A stretch of 64,000 nt of DNA, from NCBI RefSeq assembly GCF_949987535.1, contig NC_080067.1:43894910-43958909 (forward strand), written 5' to 3'. Under the pieces are notes generated by a model, which made no database searches, was not told the origin of the DNA, and was given only the letters and a program-made list of their open reading frames with translations. The stretch is from Balaenoptera acutorostrata (taxonomy: Eukaryota; Chordata; Mammalia; Artiodactyla; Balaenopteridae). The number at the start of each line of letters is the position of its first letter. The first letter of the stretch is position 1. Below, one piece after another: positions 22,157 through 33,655 of this stretch. The position numbers were made by a program, and so were the translations under genes.

Positions 22157-25100
22157 TTTTATTTTTTAATTTTTATTTTATAATGGAGTATAGTTGATTT
22201 ACAATGTTGTGTTAGTTTCAGGCATACAGCTAAGTGATTCAGTTATTCATGTACATATATCCATTCTTTTTCAGATTCTTTTCCCAGATAGGTTATAACA
22301 GAATAGTGAGTAGGGTTCCCTATGCCATATAGTAGGTCCTTGTTGATTATCTGTTTTATATATAGTAGTGTGTATATGTTAATCGCAAACTCCTAATTTA
22401 TTCCTCCCCCCCACGTTTCACCTTTGGTAATCATAAATTTGTTTTTGAAGTCTGTGAGTCTGTTTCTGTTTTGTAAATAAGTTCATTTGTATCAATTTTT
22501 TTAGATTCCACATACAAGTGATATATGATATTTGTCTTTCTCCTTCTGACTTATTTCACTTAGTATGGTAATCTCTAGGACCATCCACATTGCTGCAAAT
22601 GGCATTATTTCATTCTTTTTTATGGCTGACTAATATTCCATTGTATATATGTGCCACATCTTCTTTATCAATTCCTCTGTCAATGGACATCTAGGTTGCT
22701 TCCATGTCTTAGCTATTGTAAATAGTGCTTCAGTGAACATTGGGGTGCTTATATCTTTTCAAATTATGGTTTTCTCTGGATATATGCCCAGGAATGGGAT
22801 TGCTGGATCATATGGTAGCTCTGTTTTTAGTTTTTTAAGGAACCTTCATACTGTTCTCCATAGTGGTTGTGCAAATTTACATTCCCACCAACAATGTAGG
22901 AGGGTTCCCTTTTCTCCATATCTTCTCCAGCATTTATTATTTATAGACTTTTTGATGATGGCCATTCTGACTGGTGTGAGGTGATACCTCATTGTATTGA
23001 TAGTTTGTTTGTTTTCCACCATGCAGCTTGCATCTTAGTTCCCCAACCAGGGATTCAACCTGGGCAGCGGCAGTGAAATTGTTGAGTCCTAACCACTGGA
23101 CCGCCAGGGAATCCCCAACCTCAGTGTAGTTTTGACTTGCATTTCTCTAATAATTAGTGATGTTGAACATCTGTTCATGTGCTTTTTGGCCATCTGTATG
23201 TCTTCTTTGGTGAAATAGCTATTTAGATCTTCTGTGCATTTTTGGATTGGATTGTTTGTTTTTTCTGATACAGAGCTGCATGAGCTATTTGTATATTTTG
23301 GAGATTAATCCCTTGTCAGTTGCTTCATTTGCAAATATTTTCTCCCATTCTTTGGCTTGTCTTTTCGTTTTGTTTATGGTTTACTTTGCTGTGCAAAAGC
23401 TTTTAAGTTTCATTAGGTCCCATTTGTTTATTTTTGTTTTTATTTTCATTACTGTAGGATGTGGATGCAAAAAGATATTGCTGAGATTTATGTCAAAGAG
23501 TGTTCTGCCTATGTTTTCCTCTAAAAGTTTTATAGTATCTGGCCTTACATTTAGGTCTTTAATCCATTTTGAGTTTATTTTAGTGTATGGTGTTAGAGAA
23601 TGTTCTAATTTCATTCTTTTACATGTAGCTGTCCAATTTTCCCAGTACCACTTATTGAAGAGGCTGTCTTTTCTCCATTGTATATTCCTGCCTCTTTTGT
23701 TGTAGATTAATTGACCAAAGGTGCATGGGTTTATTTCTGGGCTTTCTATCCTGTTCCATTGATCTATAGTTCTGTTTTTGTGCCCATAGCATACTGTCTT
23801 GATTACTGTAGCTTTGTAGTATAGTCTGAAGCCAGGGAGCCTGATTCCTCCAGCTCCATTTTTCTTTCTCAGGATTGCTTTGGCTGTTCAGGGACTTTTG
23901 TGTTTCCATACATATTTTTAAATTTTTTATTCTAATTCTGTGAAAAATGCCATTGATAATTTGATAGGTATTGCATTGAATCTTTAGGTTGCCTTGGGTA
24001 GTAATAGTCATTTTGACAATATTGATTCTTCCAATCCAAGTACATGGTATATCTTTCCATGTGTTTGTGTCATCTTCAGTTTCTTTCATCAGCATCTTAA
24101 TTTTCAGAGTACAGGTCTTTTGCCTCCTTAGGTGGGTTTATTTCTAGGTATTTTATTCTTCTTGATGTGATGGTAAATGGGATTGTTTCCTTAATTTCTC
24201 TTTCTGATCTTTCATTGTTAGTGTAAAGGAATGAAAGAGATTTCTGTCTTAATTTTGTATCCTGCAACTTTACCGAATTCATTGATGAGCTCTAGTTTCC
24301 TGGTAGCATTCTATGTATGATATCATATTATCTGTAGACAGTGACAGTTTTACCTCTTCTTTTCCTACTTGGATTCCTTTTGTTTCTTTTTCTTCTCTGC
24401 TTACCATGGCTAGGACTTCCAAAACTATGCTGAATAAAAGTGGTGAGAGTGGACATCCTTGTCTTGCTCCTGATCTTAGAGGAAATGCTTTCAGCTTTTC
24501 ACCGTTGAGAATGATGTTAGCTGTGGGTTTGTCACATATGGCCTTTATTATGTTGAGGTAAGGTCCCTCTCTGCCCACTTTCTGGAGGGTTTTTATCATA
24601 AATGGGTGTTGAATTTTGTCAAAAGCTTTTTCTGCATCTATTGAGATGATCATATTGTTTTTATTCTTCAATTTGTTAATGTGGTGTATCACACTGATTG
24701 ATTCGCGGATACTGAAAAATCCTTGCATCACTGGGATAAATCCCACTTTATCATGGTGTCTGATGCTTTTAATGTATTGTTGGATTTGGTTTACTAGTAT
24801 TTTGTTGAGTATTTTGCATCTATGTTCATCAGTGATATTGGCCTGTAATTTTCTTTTTTTGTGGTATCTTTGTCTGGTTTTGGTATCAGGGTGATGATGG
24901 CCTCATAGAATGAGTTTAGGAGTGTTCCTTCCTCTGCAGTTTTTTTGAAGAGTTTCAGGATAGGTGTTAACTCTTCTCTAAATGTTTTATAGAATTCTAC
25001 TCTGAAGCCATCTGGCCCTGAACTTTTGTTTGTTGGGATTTTTTAAAATCACTGTTTCAATTTCATTACTTGTGAATGGTCTGTTCATATTTTCTATTTC

Positions 25101-25275
25101 TTCCTGGTTCAGTCATGGAAGGTTGCACCTTTCTAAGAATTTGTCCATTTCTTCTAGGTTCTCCATTTTATTGCCATATAGTTGCTTGTATTATGAGCCT
25201 TTGTATTTCTGTGGTATCAGTTGTAACTTTTTTATTTCTAATTTTATTGATTTGAGCCCTCTCCCTTTTTTTCTT
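22157..25275 (-). mobile_element. L1-A: antisense L1, 3' part, host of the nested L1-B
   Basis: Minus-strand L1 starting at its 3' end (T/A-rich 22157, 3' UTR to about 22500). It continues through the ORF2 C-terminus and reverse transcriptase to 25275, then resumes at 33550-33651 beyond L1-B. Its RT pieces are open at 24279-24746 and 23652-24095 but separated by stops and frameshifts. The catalytic motif that should carry two Asp reads Thr-Asp-Asn-Met. 5'-truncated at about 33651. A SINE head lies at 22999-23117. Confidence 0.85.
22999..23117 (-). mobile_element. CHR-type SINE (short form) inside L1-A
   Basis: Minus strand begins ggggattccctggcggtccag and includes the 'gttgaatccctggttgggg' B-box-like segment. 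Target duplication acctcattgta (22988-22998) / acctcagtgta (23118-23128). Confidence 0.85.
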
Positions 25276-25902
25276 TTTTTTTTTTAACATCTTTATTGGA
25301 GTATAATTGCTTTACAATGGTGGGTTAGTTTCTGCTTTATAATAAAGTGAATCAGCTATACATATACATATATCCCTATATCTCCTCCTTCTTTCTTCTC
25401 CCTCCCTCCCTCCCCATCCCACCCCTCTAGGTGGTCACAAAGTACTGAGCTGATCTCCCTGTGCTATGCAACTGCTTCCCACTAGCTATCTATTTTACAT
25501 TTGGTAGTATACATAAGTCCATGCCACTCTCTCACTTCATCCCAGTTTACCCTTCTGCATCCCTATGTCCTGAAGTCCATTCTCTGCATCTGCGTCTTTA
25601 TTCCTGTCCTGCCCCTAGGTTCTTCAGAACCTTTTTTTTTTTTTTTAGATTCTATATATATATGTGATAGCATACGGTATTTGTTTTTCTCTTTCTGACT
25701 TACTTCACTCTGTGTCACAGACTCTAGGTCCACCCACCTCACTACAAATAACTCAATTTCATTTCTTATTATGGCTGAGTAACATTCCACTGTATATATG
25801 TGCCACATCTTTATCCATTCATCTGTCAATGAACAGTTAGGTTGCTTCCATATCCTGGCTATTGTAAATAGAGCTGCAATGAACATTGTAGTACATGACT
25901 CT

Positions 25903-26230
25903 TTTTTTTTTTTTTTACATTTCTTAACATAAGACAGCTCTTTTTTTTTTTTTTTATTTTTATTTTTGGCTGTGTTGGGTCTTCATTTCTGTGCATGGGC
26001 TTTCTCTAGTTGCGGCAAGCAGGGGCCACTCTTCATTGCGGTGCACGGGCCTCTCACTATCATGGCCTCTCTTGTTGCAGAGCACAGGCTCCAGATGCGC
26101 AGGCTCAGTAGTTGTGGCTCACGGGCCCAGTTGCTCCATGGCATGTGGGATCTTCCCAGACCAGGGCTCGAACCCATGTCCCCTGCATTAGCAGGCAGAT
26201 TCTCAACCACTGCGCAACCAGGGAAGCCCC
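25903..26230 (-). mobile_element. CHR-type SINE in L1-B with a 24-nt 3' transduction
   Basis: The minus strand begins at the SINE head (plus-strand end 'accagggaagcccc'), goes through the body and ends in a poly(A) (T run 25941-25955). Then 24 nt of non-SINE sequence (25917-25940) are followed by a second poly(A) (T run 25902-25916). The whole block sits inside one target duplication catgactcttttt (25894 onward and 26231-26243). Confidence 0.85.
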
Positions 26231-26616
26231 CATGACTCTTTTTGAATTATGGTTTTCTCGGGGTATGTGCCCAGTAGTGGGATTGCTGGGTCGTATGGTA
26301 GTTCTATTTTAATTTTTTAACGAACCTCCATACTGTTCTCCATAGTGGCTATATCAATTTACATTCCCACCAACAGTGCAAGAGGGTTCCCTTTTCTCCA
26401 CACCCTCTCCAGCATTTATTGTTTGTAGATTTTTTGATAATGGCCATTCTGACTGGTGTGAGGTGATACCTCACTGTAGTTTTGATTTGCATTTCTCTAA
26501 TGATTAGTGATGTTGAGCATTCTTTCATGTGTTTGTCAGCAATCTGTATATCTTCTTTGGAGAAATGTCTATTTAGGTCTTCTGCCCATTTTTGGATTGG
26601 GTTGTTTTTTTTTTTT

Positions 26617-26939
26617 TTTTTTTTTTAATTTTATTTATTTATTTATTTATTTTTTGCTGTGCTGGATCTTCGGTTCGTGCAAGGGCTTTCTCTAGTTGCG
26701 GCAAGTGGGGGCCACTCTTCATCGCGGTGCGGGGACCGCTCTTCATCGCGGTGCGCGGGCCTTTCACTATCGCGGCCCCTCCCGTTGCGGGGCACAGGCT
26801 CCAGACGCGCAGGCTCAGCAGCTGTGGCTCACAGGCCCAGCCGCTCCGTGGCATGTGGGATCTTCCCAGACCAGGGCTCGAACCCGTGTCTCCCGCATTA
26901 GCAGGCAGATTCTCAACCACTGCGCCACCAGGGAAGCCC
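26617..26939 (-). mobile_element. CHR-type SINE in L1-B, with internal duplication
   Basis: Minus strand starts ggcttccctggtggcgcag. Target duplication gattgggttgttttttt at 26595-26611 and 26940-26956. The body contains a near-exact repeat of about 20 bp (plus-strand 'cttcatcgcggtgcgggg' followed by 'cttcatcgcggtgcgcggg' at about 26718-26760) that the other copies lack. It is GC-rich with many CpG, so it is comparatively young. Confidence 0.9.
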
Positions 26940-29900
26940 GATTGGGTTGTTTTTTTTTTTTTGATATTGAGCTGCACGAACTGCTTGTATATTTTGGAGA
27001 TTAATCCTTTGTCACTTGCTTCATTTGCAAATATTTTCTCCCATTCTGAGGGCTGTCTTTTCATCTTGTTTATGGTTTCCTTTGCTGTGCAAAAGCTTTT
27101 AGGTTTCATTAGGTCCCCTTTGTTTATTTTTGTTTTTATTTCCATTTCTCTAGAAGGTGGGTCAAAAAGGATCTTGCTATGATTTATGTCATAGAGTGTT
27201 CTGCCTATGTTTTCCTCTAAGAGTTTTATAGTGTCTAGCCTTACATTTAAGTCTTTAATCCATTTTGAGTTTATTTTTGTGTATGGTGTTAGGGAGTGTT
27301 CTAATTTCATTCTTTTACATGTAGCTGTCCAGTTTTCCCAGCACCACTTATTGAAGAGGCTGTCTATTCTCCATTGTATATTCTTTCCTCCTTTATCAAA
27401 AATGAGGTGAACATATGTACGTGGGTTTATCTCTGGGCTTTCTATCCTGTTCCATTGATCTATATTTCTGTTTTTGTGCCTGTACCATACTGTCTTGATT
27501 ACTGTAGCTTTGTAGTATAGTCTGAAGTCAGGGAGCCTGATTCCTCCAGCTCTGTTTTTCTTTCTCAAGATTGCTTTGGCTATTCGGGGTCTTTTGTGTT
27601 TCCATACATATTGTGAAATTTTTTGTTCTATTTCTGTGAAAAATGCCATTGGTAGTTTGATAGGGATTGCATTGAATCTGTGGATTGCTTTGGGCAGTAC
27701 AGTCATTTCACAATGTTGATTCTTCCAATCCAAGAACATGGTATATCTCTCCATCAGTTTGTATCATCTTTGATTTCTTTCATCAGTGTCTTATAGTTTT
27801 GTGCATACGGGTCTTTTGTCTCCTTAGGTAGGTTAATTCCTATGTATTTTATTCTTTTTGTTGCCGTGGTAAATGAGAGTATTTCCTTCATTTCTCTTTC
27901 AGATTTTTCATCATTAGTGTATAGGAATGCAAGAGATTTCTGTGCATTAATTTTGTATCCTGCTACTTTACCAAATTCATTGATTAGCTCCAGTAGTTTT
28001 CTGGTAGAATCTTTAGGATTCTCTATGTATAGTATCATGTCATCTGAAAACAGTGACAGTTTTACTTCTTTTCCGATTTGGATTCCTTTTATTTCTTTTT
28101 CTTCTCTGATTGCTGTGGCTAACACTTCCAAAACTATATTGAATAAGAGTGGTGAGAGTGGACAACCTTGTCTTCTTCCTGATCTTAGAGGAAATGGTTT
28201 TAGTTTTTCACCATTGAGAACGGTGTTGGCTGTGGGTTTGTCATATATGACCTTTATTATGTTGAGGTAAGTTCCCTCTGCCTACTTTCTGGAGAGTTTT
28301 TATCATAAATGGGTGTTGAATTATGTCAAAAGCTTTTTCTGCATCTATTGAGATGATCATATTGTTTTTCTCCTTCAATTTGTTAATATGGTGCATCACA
28401 TTGATTGATTTGTGTAAATTGAAGAAGGCTTGCATTCCTGGGATAAACCCCACTTTATCATGGTGTTTGATCCTTTTAATGTGCTGTTGGATTCTGTTTG
28501 CTAGTATTTTGTTGAGGATTTTTGCATCTATGTTCATCAGTGATATTGGCCTGTAGTTTTCTTTCTTTGTGACATCTTTGTCTGGTTTTGGTATCACGGT
28601 GATGGTGGCCTCGTAGAATGAGTTTGGGAGTGTTCCTCCCTCTGCTATATTTTGGAAGAGTTTGAGAAGGATAGGTGTTAGCTCTTCCCTAAATGTTTGA
28701 TAGAATTCGCCTGTGAAACCATCTGGTCCTGGGCTTTTGTTTGTTGGAAGATTTTTAATAACAGTCTCAATTTTAGTGCTTGTGATTGGTCTGTTTATAT
28801 TTTCTGTTTCTTCCTGGTTCAGTCTTGAAGGTTGTGCTTTTCTAAGAATTTTCCATTTCTTCCAGGTTGTCCATTTTATTGGCATAGCGTTTCTTTTAGT
28901 AATCTCTCATGATCCTTTGTATTTCTGCAGTGTCAGTTGTTACTTCTCCTTTTTCATTTCTAATTCTATTGATTTGAGTCTTCTCCCTTTTTTTCTTGAT
29001 GAGTCTGGCTAATGGTTTATCAATTTTTTTTATCTTCTCAAAGAACCAGCTCTTAGTTTTATTGATCTTTGCTGTTGTTTCCTTCATTTCTTTTTCTTTT
29101 ATTTCTGATCTGATCTTTATAATTTCTTTCCTTCTACTAACTTTAGGGATTTTTTTGTTCTTCTTTCTCTAATTGCTTTAGGTGTAAGGTTAGGTTGTTT
29201 ATTTGAGATGTTTCTTGTTTCTTGAGTTAGGATTGTATTGCTATGAACTTCCCTCTTAGAACTGCTTTTGCTGTATCCCATAGGTGTTGAGTCATCGTGT
29301 TTTCATTGTCATTTGTTTCTAGGTATTTTTTTGTTTCCTCTTTGATTTCTTCAGTGATCCCTTGGTTATGAAGTACTATATTGTTTAGCCTCCATGTGTT
29401 TGTATTTTTTACAGTTTTTTTTTCTGTAATTGATATCTAGTCTCATAGTGTTGTGGTCAGAAATGATACTTGATACGATTTCAATTTTCTTAAATTTACC
29501 AAGGCTTGATTTGTGACCCAAGATATGATCTATCCTGGAGAATGTTCTGTGTACACTTGAGAAGAAAGTGTATTATTCTGTTGTTTTTGAATGGAATGTC
29601 CTATAAATATCAATTAAGTCCATCTTGTTTAATGTATCATTTAAAGCTTGTGTTCCTTATTTATTTTCATTTTGGATGATCTGTCCATTGGTGAAAGTGG
29701 GGTGTTAAAGTCCCCTACTATGATTGTGTTACTGTTGATTTCCCCTTGTATAGCTGTTAGCATTTGCCTTATGTATTGAGGTGCTCGTATGTTGGGTGCA
29801 TAAATATTTACAATTGTTGTATCTTCCTCTTGGATTGATCCCTTGATCATTATGTAGTGTCCTTCTTTGTCTCTTGTAATAGTCTTTATTTTAAAGTGTA

Positions 29901-30169
29901 TTTTGTCTGATATGAGAATTGCTACTCCAGCTTTCTTTTGATTTCCATTTGCATGGAATATCTTTTTCCATCCCCTCACTTTCAGTCTGTATGTGTCCCT
30001 AGGTCTGAAGTGGGTCTCTTGTAGACAGCATATATATGGGTCTTGTTTTTGTATCCATTTAGCCAGTCTGTGTCTTTTGGTTGGAGCATTTAATCCATTT
30101 ACATTTAAGGTAATTATGGATATGTATGGTCCTATTACCATTTTCGTAATTGTTTTGGGTTTGTTATTG

Positions 30170-31089
30170 TCGGTCTTTTCCTTCTCTTGTGTTTCCTGCC
30201 TGGAGAAGTTCCTTTAGCATCTGTTGTAAAGCTGGTTTGGTGGTGCTGAATTCTCTTAACTTTTGCTTGTCTGTAAAGTTTTTAATTTCTCCATAGAATC
30301 TGAATGAGATCCTTGCTGGCTAGAGTAATCTTGGTTGTAGGTTTTTCCCTTTCATTACTTTAAATATGTCCTGCCACTCCCTTCTGGCTTGCAGAGTTCT
30401 GCTGAAAGATCAGCTGTTATCCTTATGGGGATTCCCTTGTATGTTATTTGTTGTTTTTCCCTTGCTGCTTTTAATATATTTTCTTTGTATTTAATTTTTG
30501 ATAGTTTGATTAATATGTGTCTTGGCATGTTTCTCCTTGGATTTATCCTGTATGGGACTCTCTGCGCTTCCTGGACTTGATTAACTATTTCCTTTCCCCT
30601 ATTAAGGAAGTTTTCAACTATAATCTCTTCAAATATTTTCTCAGTCCCTTTCTTTTTGTCTTCTTCTGGGACCCCTATAATTCGAATATTGGTGTGTTTA
30701 ATGTTGTCCCAGAGGTCTCTGAGACTGTCCTCAATTCTTTTCATTCTTTTTTCTTTATTCTGCTCTGCAGTAGTTATTTCCACTATTTTATCTTCCAGGT
30801 CACTTATCCGTTCTTCTGCCTCAGTTATTCTGCTCTTGATTCCTTCTAGAGAATTTTTAATTTCATTTATTTTGTTGTTCATCATTGTTTGTTTGCTCTT
30901 TAGTTCTTCTAGGTCCTTGTTAAAAGTTTCTTGTATTTTCTCCATTCTTTTTCCAAGATTTTGGATCATCTTTACTATCATTACTCTGAATTCTTTTCCA
31001 GGTAGACTGCCTGTTTCCTCTTCATTTGTTTGTTCTGGTGGGTTTTTACCTTGCTCCTTCATCTGCTGTGTAATTCTCTGTCTTCTCAT
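30170..31089 (-). pseudogene. L1-B ORF1 (RNA-binding protein), one frameshift
   Basis: ORF1p is the trimeric RNA-binding chaperone of L1. The frame opens at 31089 and stays open for 244 codons to 30355. It carries a Lys/Glu-rich N-terminus, a long coiled coil (about residues 35-125 with repeated Ile/Leu heptads and Glu/Lys) and the start of the RRM and C-terminal domains (Arg-Ile-Ile-Gly-Val-Pro-Glu-Glu near residue 137). Near residue 233 the frame shifts, apparently by loss of one A in an A run, and the last eleven residues are out of frame. In the shifted frame the homology continues to roughly 30170. Family length is about 340 residues. The damage looks like a single lesion in an otherwise good ORF. 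Confidence 0.85.
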
Positions 31090-31586
31090 TTTGCTTAACT
31101 TACTGTGTTTGGGGTCTCCTTTTTGCAGGCTGCAGGTTCGTAGTTCCCATTGTTTTTGGTGTCTGCCCTCAGTGGCTAACGTTGGTTCAGTGGGTTGTGT
31201 AGGTGGAGGGGACTAGTGCCTGTGTTCTGGTGGATGAAGCTGGATATTGTCTTTCTGGTGGGCAGGTCTGCGTCCGGTGGTGCATTTTGGGGTGTCTGTG
31301 ACCTTATTATGATTTTAGGCAGCCTCTCTGCTAATGGGTGGGGTTGCATTCCTGTCTTGCTAGTTATTTGGCATAGGGTGTCCAGCACTGTAGCTTGCTG
31401 GTCATTGAGTGGAGCTGGGTCTTAGAGTTGCGATGGAGCTCTGTGGGAGAGCTTTTGCTGTTTGATATTACGTAGAGCTGGGAGGTCTCTGGTGGACCAA
31501 TGTCCTGATCTCGGTTCTCCCACCTCAGAGGCACAGGCCTGACACCCAGTCGGAGCACCAAGACCCTGTCAGCCACACGGCTCAGA

Positions 31587-31740
31587 AGAAAAAGGAGAAG
31601 GAAGGAAGGAAGGAAAGGAAGGAAAGAAGGAAGGAAGAAGGAAAGAAGGAAGGAAAGAAGGAACGAAGGAAGGAAAGAAGGAATGAAGGAAGGAAAGAAG
31701 GAAAGAAGGAAGGAAATAAAGGAAGAAAGGAAGAAAGGGG
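31587..31740 (+). repeat. (GGAA)n / (GAAA)n microsatellite within L1-B 5' region
   Basis: Purine-only tract of gaagg, gaaagaagg and ggaagg units, about 150 bp. A purine tract at this place is expected in this L1 5' region but appears expanded here. On the opposite strand it gives Phe/Ser/Leu-rich false reading frames (31582-32022). Confidence 0.9.
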
Positions 31741-31783
31741 AAAGTTATTAAAATAAAAAATAATTATTAAAAATAAAAAAATT

Positions 31784-32060
31784 GGGCTTCCCTGGTGGCG
31801 CAGTGGTTGAGAATCTGCCTGCCAATGCAGGGGACACGGGTTCGAACCCTGGTCTGGGAAGATCCCACATGCCACGGAGCAACTAGGCCCGTGAGCCACA
31901 GCTACTGAGCCTGCACGTCTGGAGCTTGTGCTCCGTGACGATAGAGGCCGCGACAGTGAGAGGCCCGCGCACTGCGATGAAGAGTGGCCCCCGCTTGCTG
32001 CAACTAGAGAAAGCCCTCGCACAGAAACGAAGACCCAACACAGCCTAAATAAATAAATAG
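31784..32060 (+). mobile_element. CHR-type SINE in the L1-B 5' region
   Basis: Starts gggcttccctggtggcgcag, has the 'acgggttcgaaccctggtc' B box and ends in (aaat)n. Opposite in orientation to the host L1. It contains more CpG than most copies here. Confidence 0.92.
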
Positions 32061-33549
32061 CATTCCCTTTAAAAATAAAAATAAAATTAAAATAAAATTA
32101 AAAAGTATTTTAAAAAGCAAAAAAAGCAAATAAAAAGAAAGAAAGAAAGAAGAGAGCAACCAAACCGAAAAACAAATCCACCAATGATAACAAGCACTAA
32201 AAACTATACTAAAAAAAATAAACGGACAGACAGAACCCTAGGACAAATGGTAAAAGCAAAGCTATACAGACAAAATCACACAAAGAAACATACACATACA
32301 CACTCACAAAAAGAGAAAAAGGAAAAATATATACATCTCGTTGCTCCCAAAGTCCACCGCCTCAATTTTGGGATGATTCATTGTCTATTCAGGTATTCCA
32401 CAGCTGCAGGGTACATCAAGTTGATTGTGGAGATTTAATCCACTGTTCTTGAGGCTGCTGGGAGAGATTTCCGATTCTCTTTTTTGTTCGCACAGCTCCT
32501 GGGGTTCAGCTTTGGATTTGGCCCCGTCTCTGAATGTAGGTCCCCTGAGGGCATGTGTTCTTCATTCAGACAGGGCGGGGTTAAAGCAGTGGCTGATTTG
32601 GGGGCTCTGGCTCACTCAGGCGGGGTGGGGGAGGGGTACGGAGTGCGGGGCGAGCCTGTGGCTGCAGAGGCTAGCGTGACATTGCACCAGCCTGAGGCGC
32701 ACTGTGCGTTCTTTTGGGGAGGTTGTCCCTGGATTACGGGACCCCGGCAGTGGCGAGCTGCACAGGCTCCCAGGAGGGGTGGTGTGGAGAGTGACCTGGG
32801 CTTGCACACAGGAGTCTTGGTGGCGGCAGCAGCAGCCTTAGCGTCTCATGCCCGTCTCTGGGGTCCGTGCTGATAGCCGTGGCTCGCACCCGTCTCTGGA
32901 GTGCGTTTAGGCGGTGTTCTGAATCCCCTCTCCTCACGCACCCCGAAACAATGGTCTCTTGCCTCTTCGGCAGCTCCAGACTTTTTCCCGGACTCCCTGC
33001 CGGCTAGCTGTTGTGCACTAGCCCCTTCAGGCTGTGTTCACACCGCCAACCCCAGTCCTCTCCCTGCGATCCGACCGAAGCCCAAGCCTCAGTTCCCAGC
33101 CCCCGCCCACCCCAGCGGGTGAGCAGACAAGCCTTTCGGGCTGGTGAGTGCTGGTCGGCACCAATCCTCTGTGCGGGAAGCTCTCCGCTTTGCCCTCTGC
33201 ACCCTTGTTGCTGCTCTCTCCTCCGTGGCTCCGAAGCTCCCCCCTCTGCCCCCCACAGTCTCCGCCCGTGAAGGGGCTTCCTCGTGTGTGGAAACCTTTC
33301 CTCCTTCACAGCTCCCTCCCACTGGTGCAGGTCCCGTCCCTATTCTTTTGTCTCTGTTTTTTCTTTTTTTCTTTTGCCCTATCCAGGTACATGGGGAGTT
33401 TCTTGCCTTTTGGGAGGTCTGAGGTCTTCTGCCAGTGTTCAGTAGGTGTTCTGTAGGAGTTGTTCCACATGTAGATGTATTTCTGATGTATTTGTGGGGA
33501 GGAAGGTGATCTCCATGTCTTACTCTTCTGCCATCATGAAGGTCTCCTG
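32061..33549 (-). promoter_or_regulatory. L1-B 5' UTR (GC-rich, internal promoter region)
   Basis: On the minus strand this is the L1 5' UTR of this lineage. It ends (5' terminus) with the plus-strand 'tcttctgccatcatgaagg' block, preceded by the CpG-rich part at about 32,480-33,320. By established knowledge full-length L1s carry an internal Pol II promoter in the 5' UTR, often with some antisense activity. No transcription is demonstrated here. Open frames in it are artefacts of high GC. Confidence 0.8.
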
Positions 33550-33651
33550 TCCCTTTTTCTCTTGATGAGTCTGACTAAAGGTTTATCAATTTTGTTTATC
33601 TTTTCAAAGAACCAGTGTTTAGTTTCTTTGATCTTTTCTATTGTTTTCTTC
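33550..33651 (-). mobile_element. L1-A, remainder beyond the nested L1-B
   Basis: Resumes exactly where L1-A stopped at 25275: plus-strand 'ctcttgatgagtctgactaaaggtttatcaattttg...caaagaaccag'. L1-A is 5'-truncated here and joins an older L1. Confidence 0.85.
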
Positions 33652-33655
33652 CTCT

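Larger units (their letters stand above)
25650..30141 (-). pseudogene. L1-B ORF2 (endonuclease and reverse transcriptase), disabled
   Basis: ORF2p nicks the target DNA and reverse-transcribes the L1 RNA there. Reading on the minus strand from 30141, the endonuclease N-terminus is open for 166 codons and includes the catalytic Gln-Glu-Thr-His block and the Gly-Asp-Phe-Asn block. It stops at 29641. The RT region survives as separate open pieces (28896-29087, 28241-28885, 27754-28131). Motif A (Ser-Ile-Asp-Ala-Glu-Lys-Ala-Phe-Asp) is intact, but the catalytic Phe-Ala-Asp-Asp motif reads Phe-Ser-Asp-Asp. The C-terminal Cys-X3-Cys-X7-His-X4-Cys cluster near 26400 is preserved, with a stop just after it (about 26350). 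SINEs at 25903-26230 and 26617-26939 interrupt the C-terminal third. Multiple stops and frameshifts; not functional. Confidence 0.88.
25276..33549 (-). mobile_element. L1-B: nearly full-length antisense L1 inserted in L1-A
   Basis: Runs from the 3' tail (T run and 'aacatctttattggagtataattgctttacaatgg' at 25276) through the 3' UTR, ORF2, ORF1 and a long GC-rich 5' UTR. It ends at 33549 with the typical 5' terminus (plus-strand 'cttctgccatcatgaagg'). Flanked by 14-bp duplications tccctttttttctt (25262-25275) and tccctttttctctt (33550-33563), one mismatch. Total 8.27 kb, of which three SINEs contribute about 0.9 kb, leaving roughly 7.3 kb of L1. Coding regions are disabled (see ORF1 and ORF2), so it is not autonomous now. 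Confidence 0.92.

Noticed and set aside
26639..27754. 371-codon minus-strand open frame
   Set aside because: Chimaera: it runs from L1-B ORF2 into the antisense of a SINE. It is not a separate gene; its L1 part is covered by the L1-B ORF2 entry.
31582..32022. 146-codon minus-strand frame and other frames in 32425-33456
   Set aside because: Artefacts of the purine microsatellite, the antisense of a SINE and the GC-rich L1 5' UTR.
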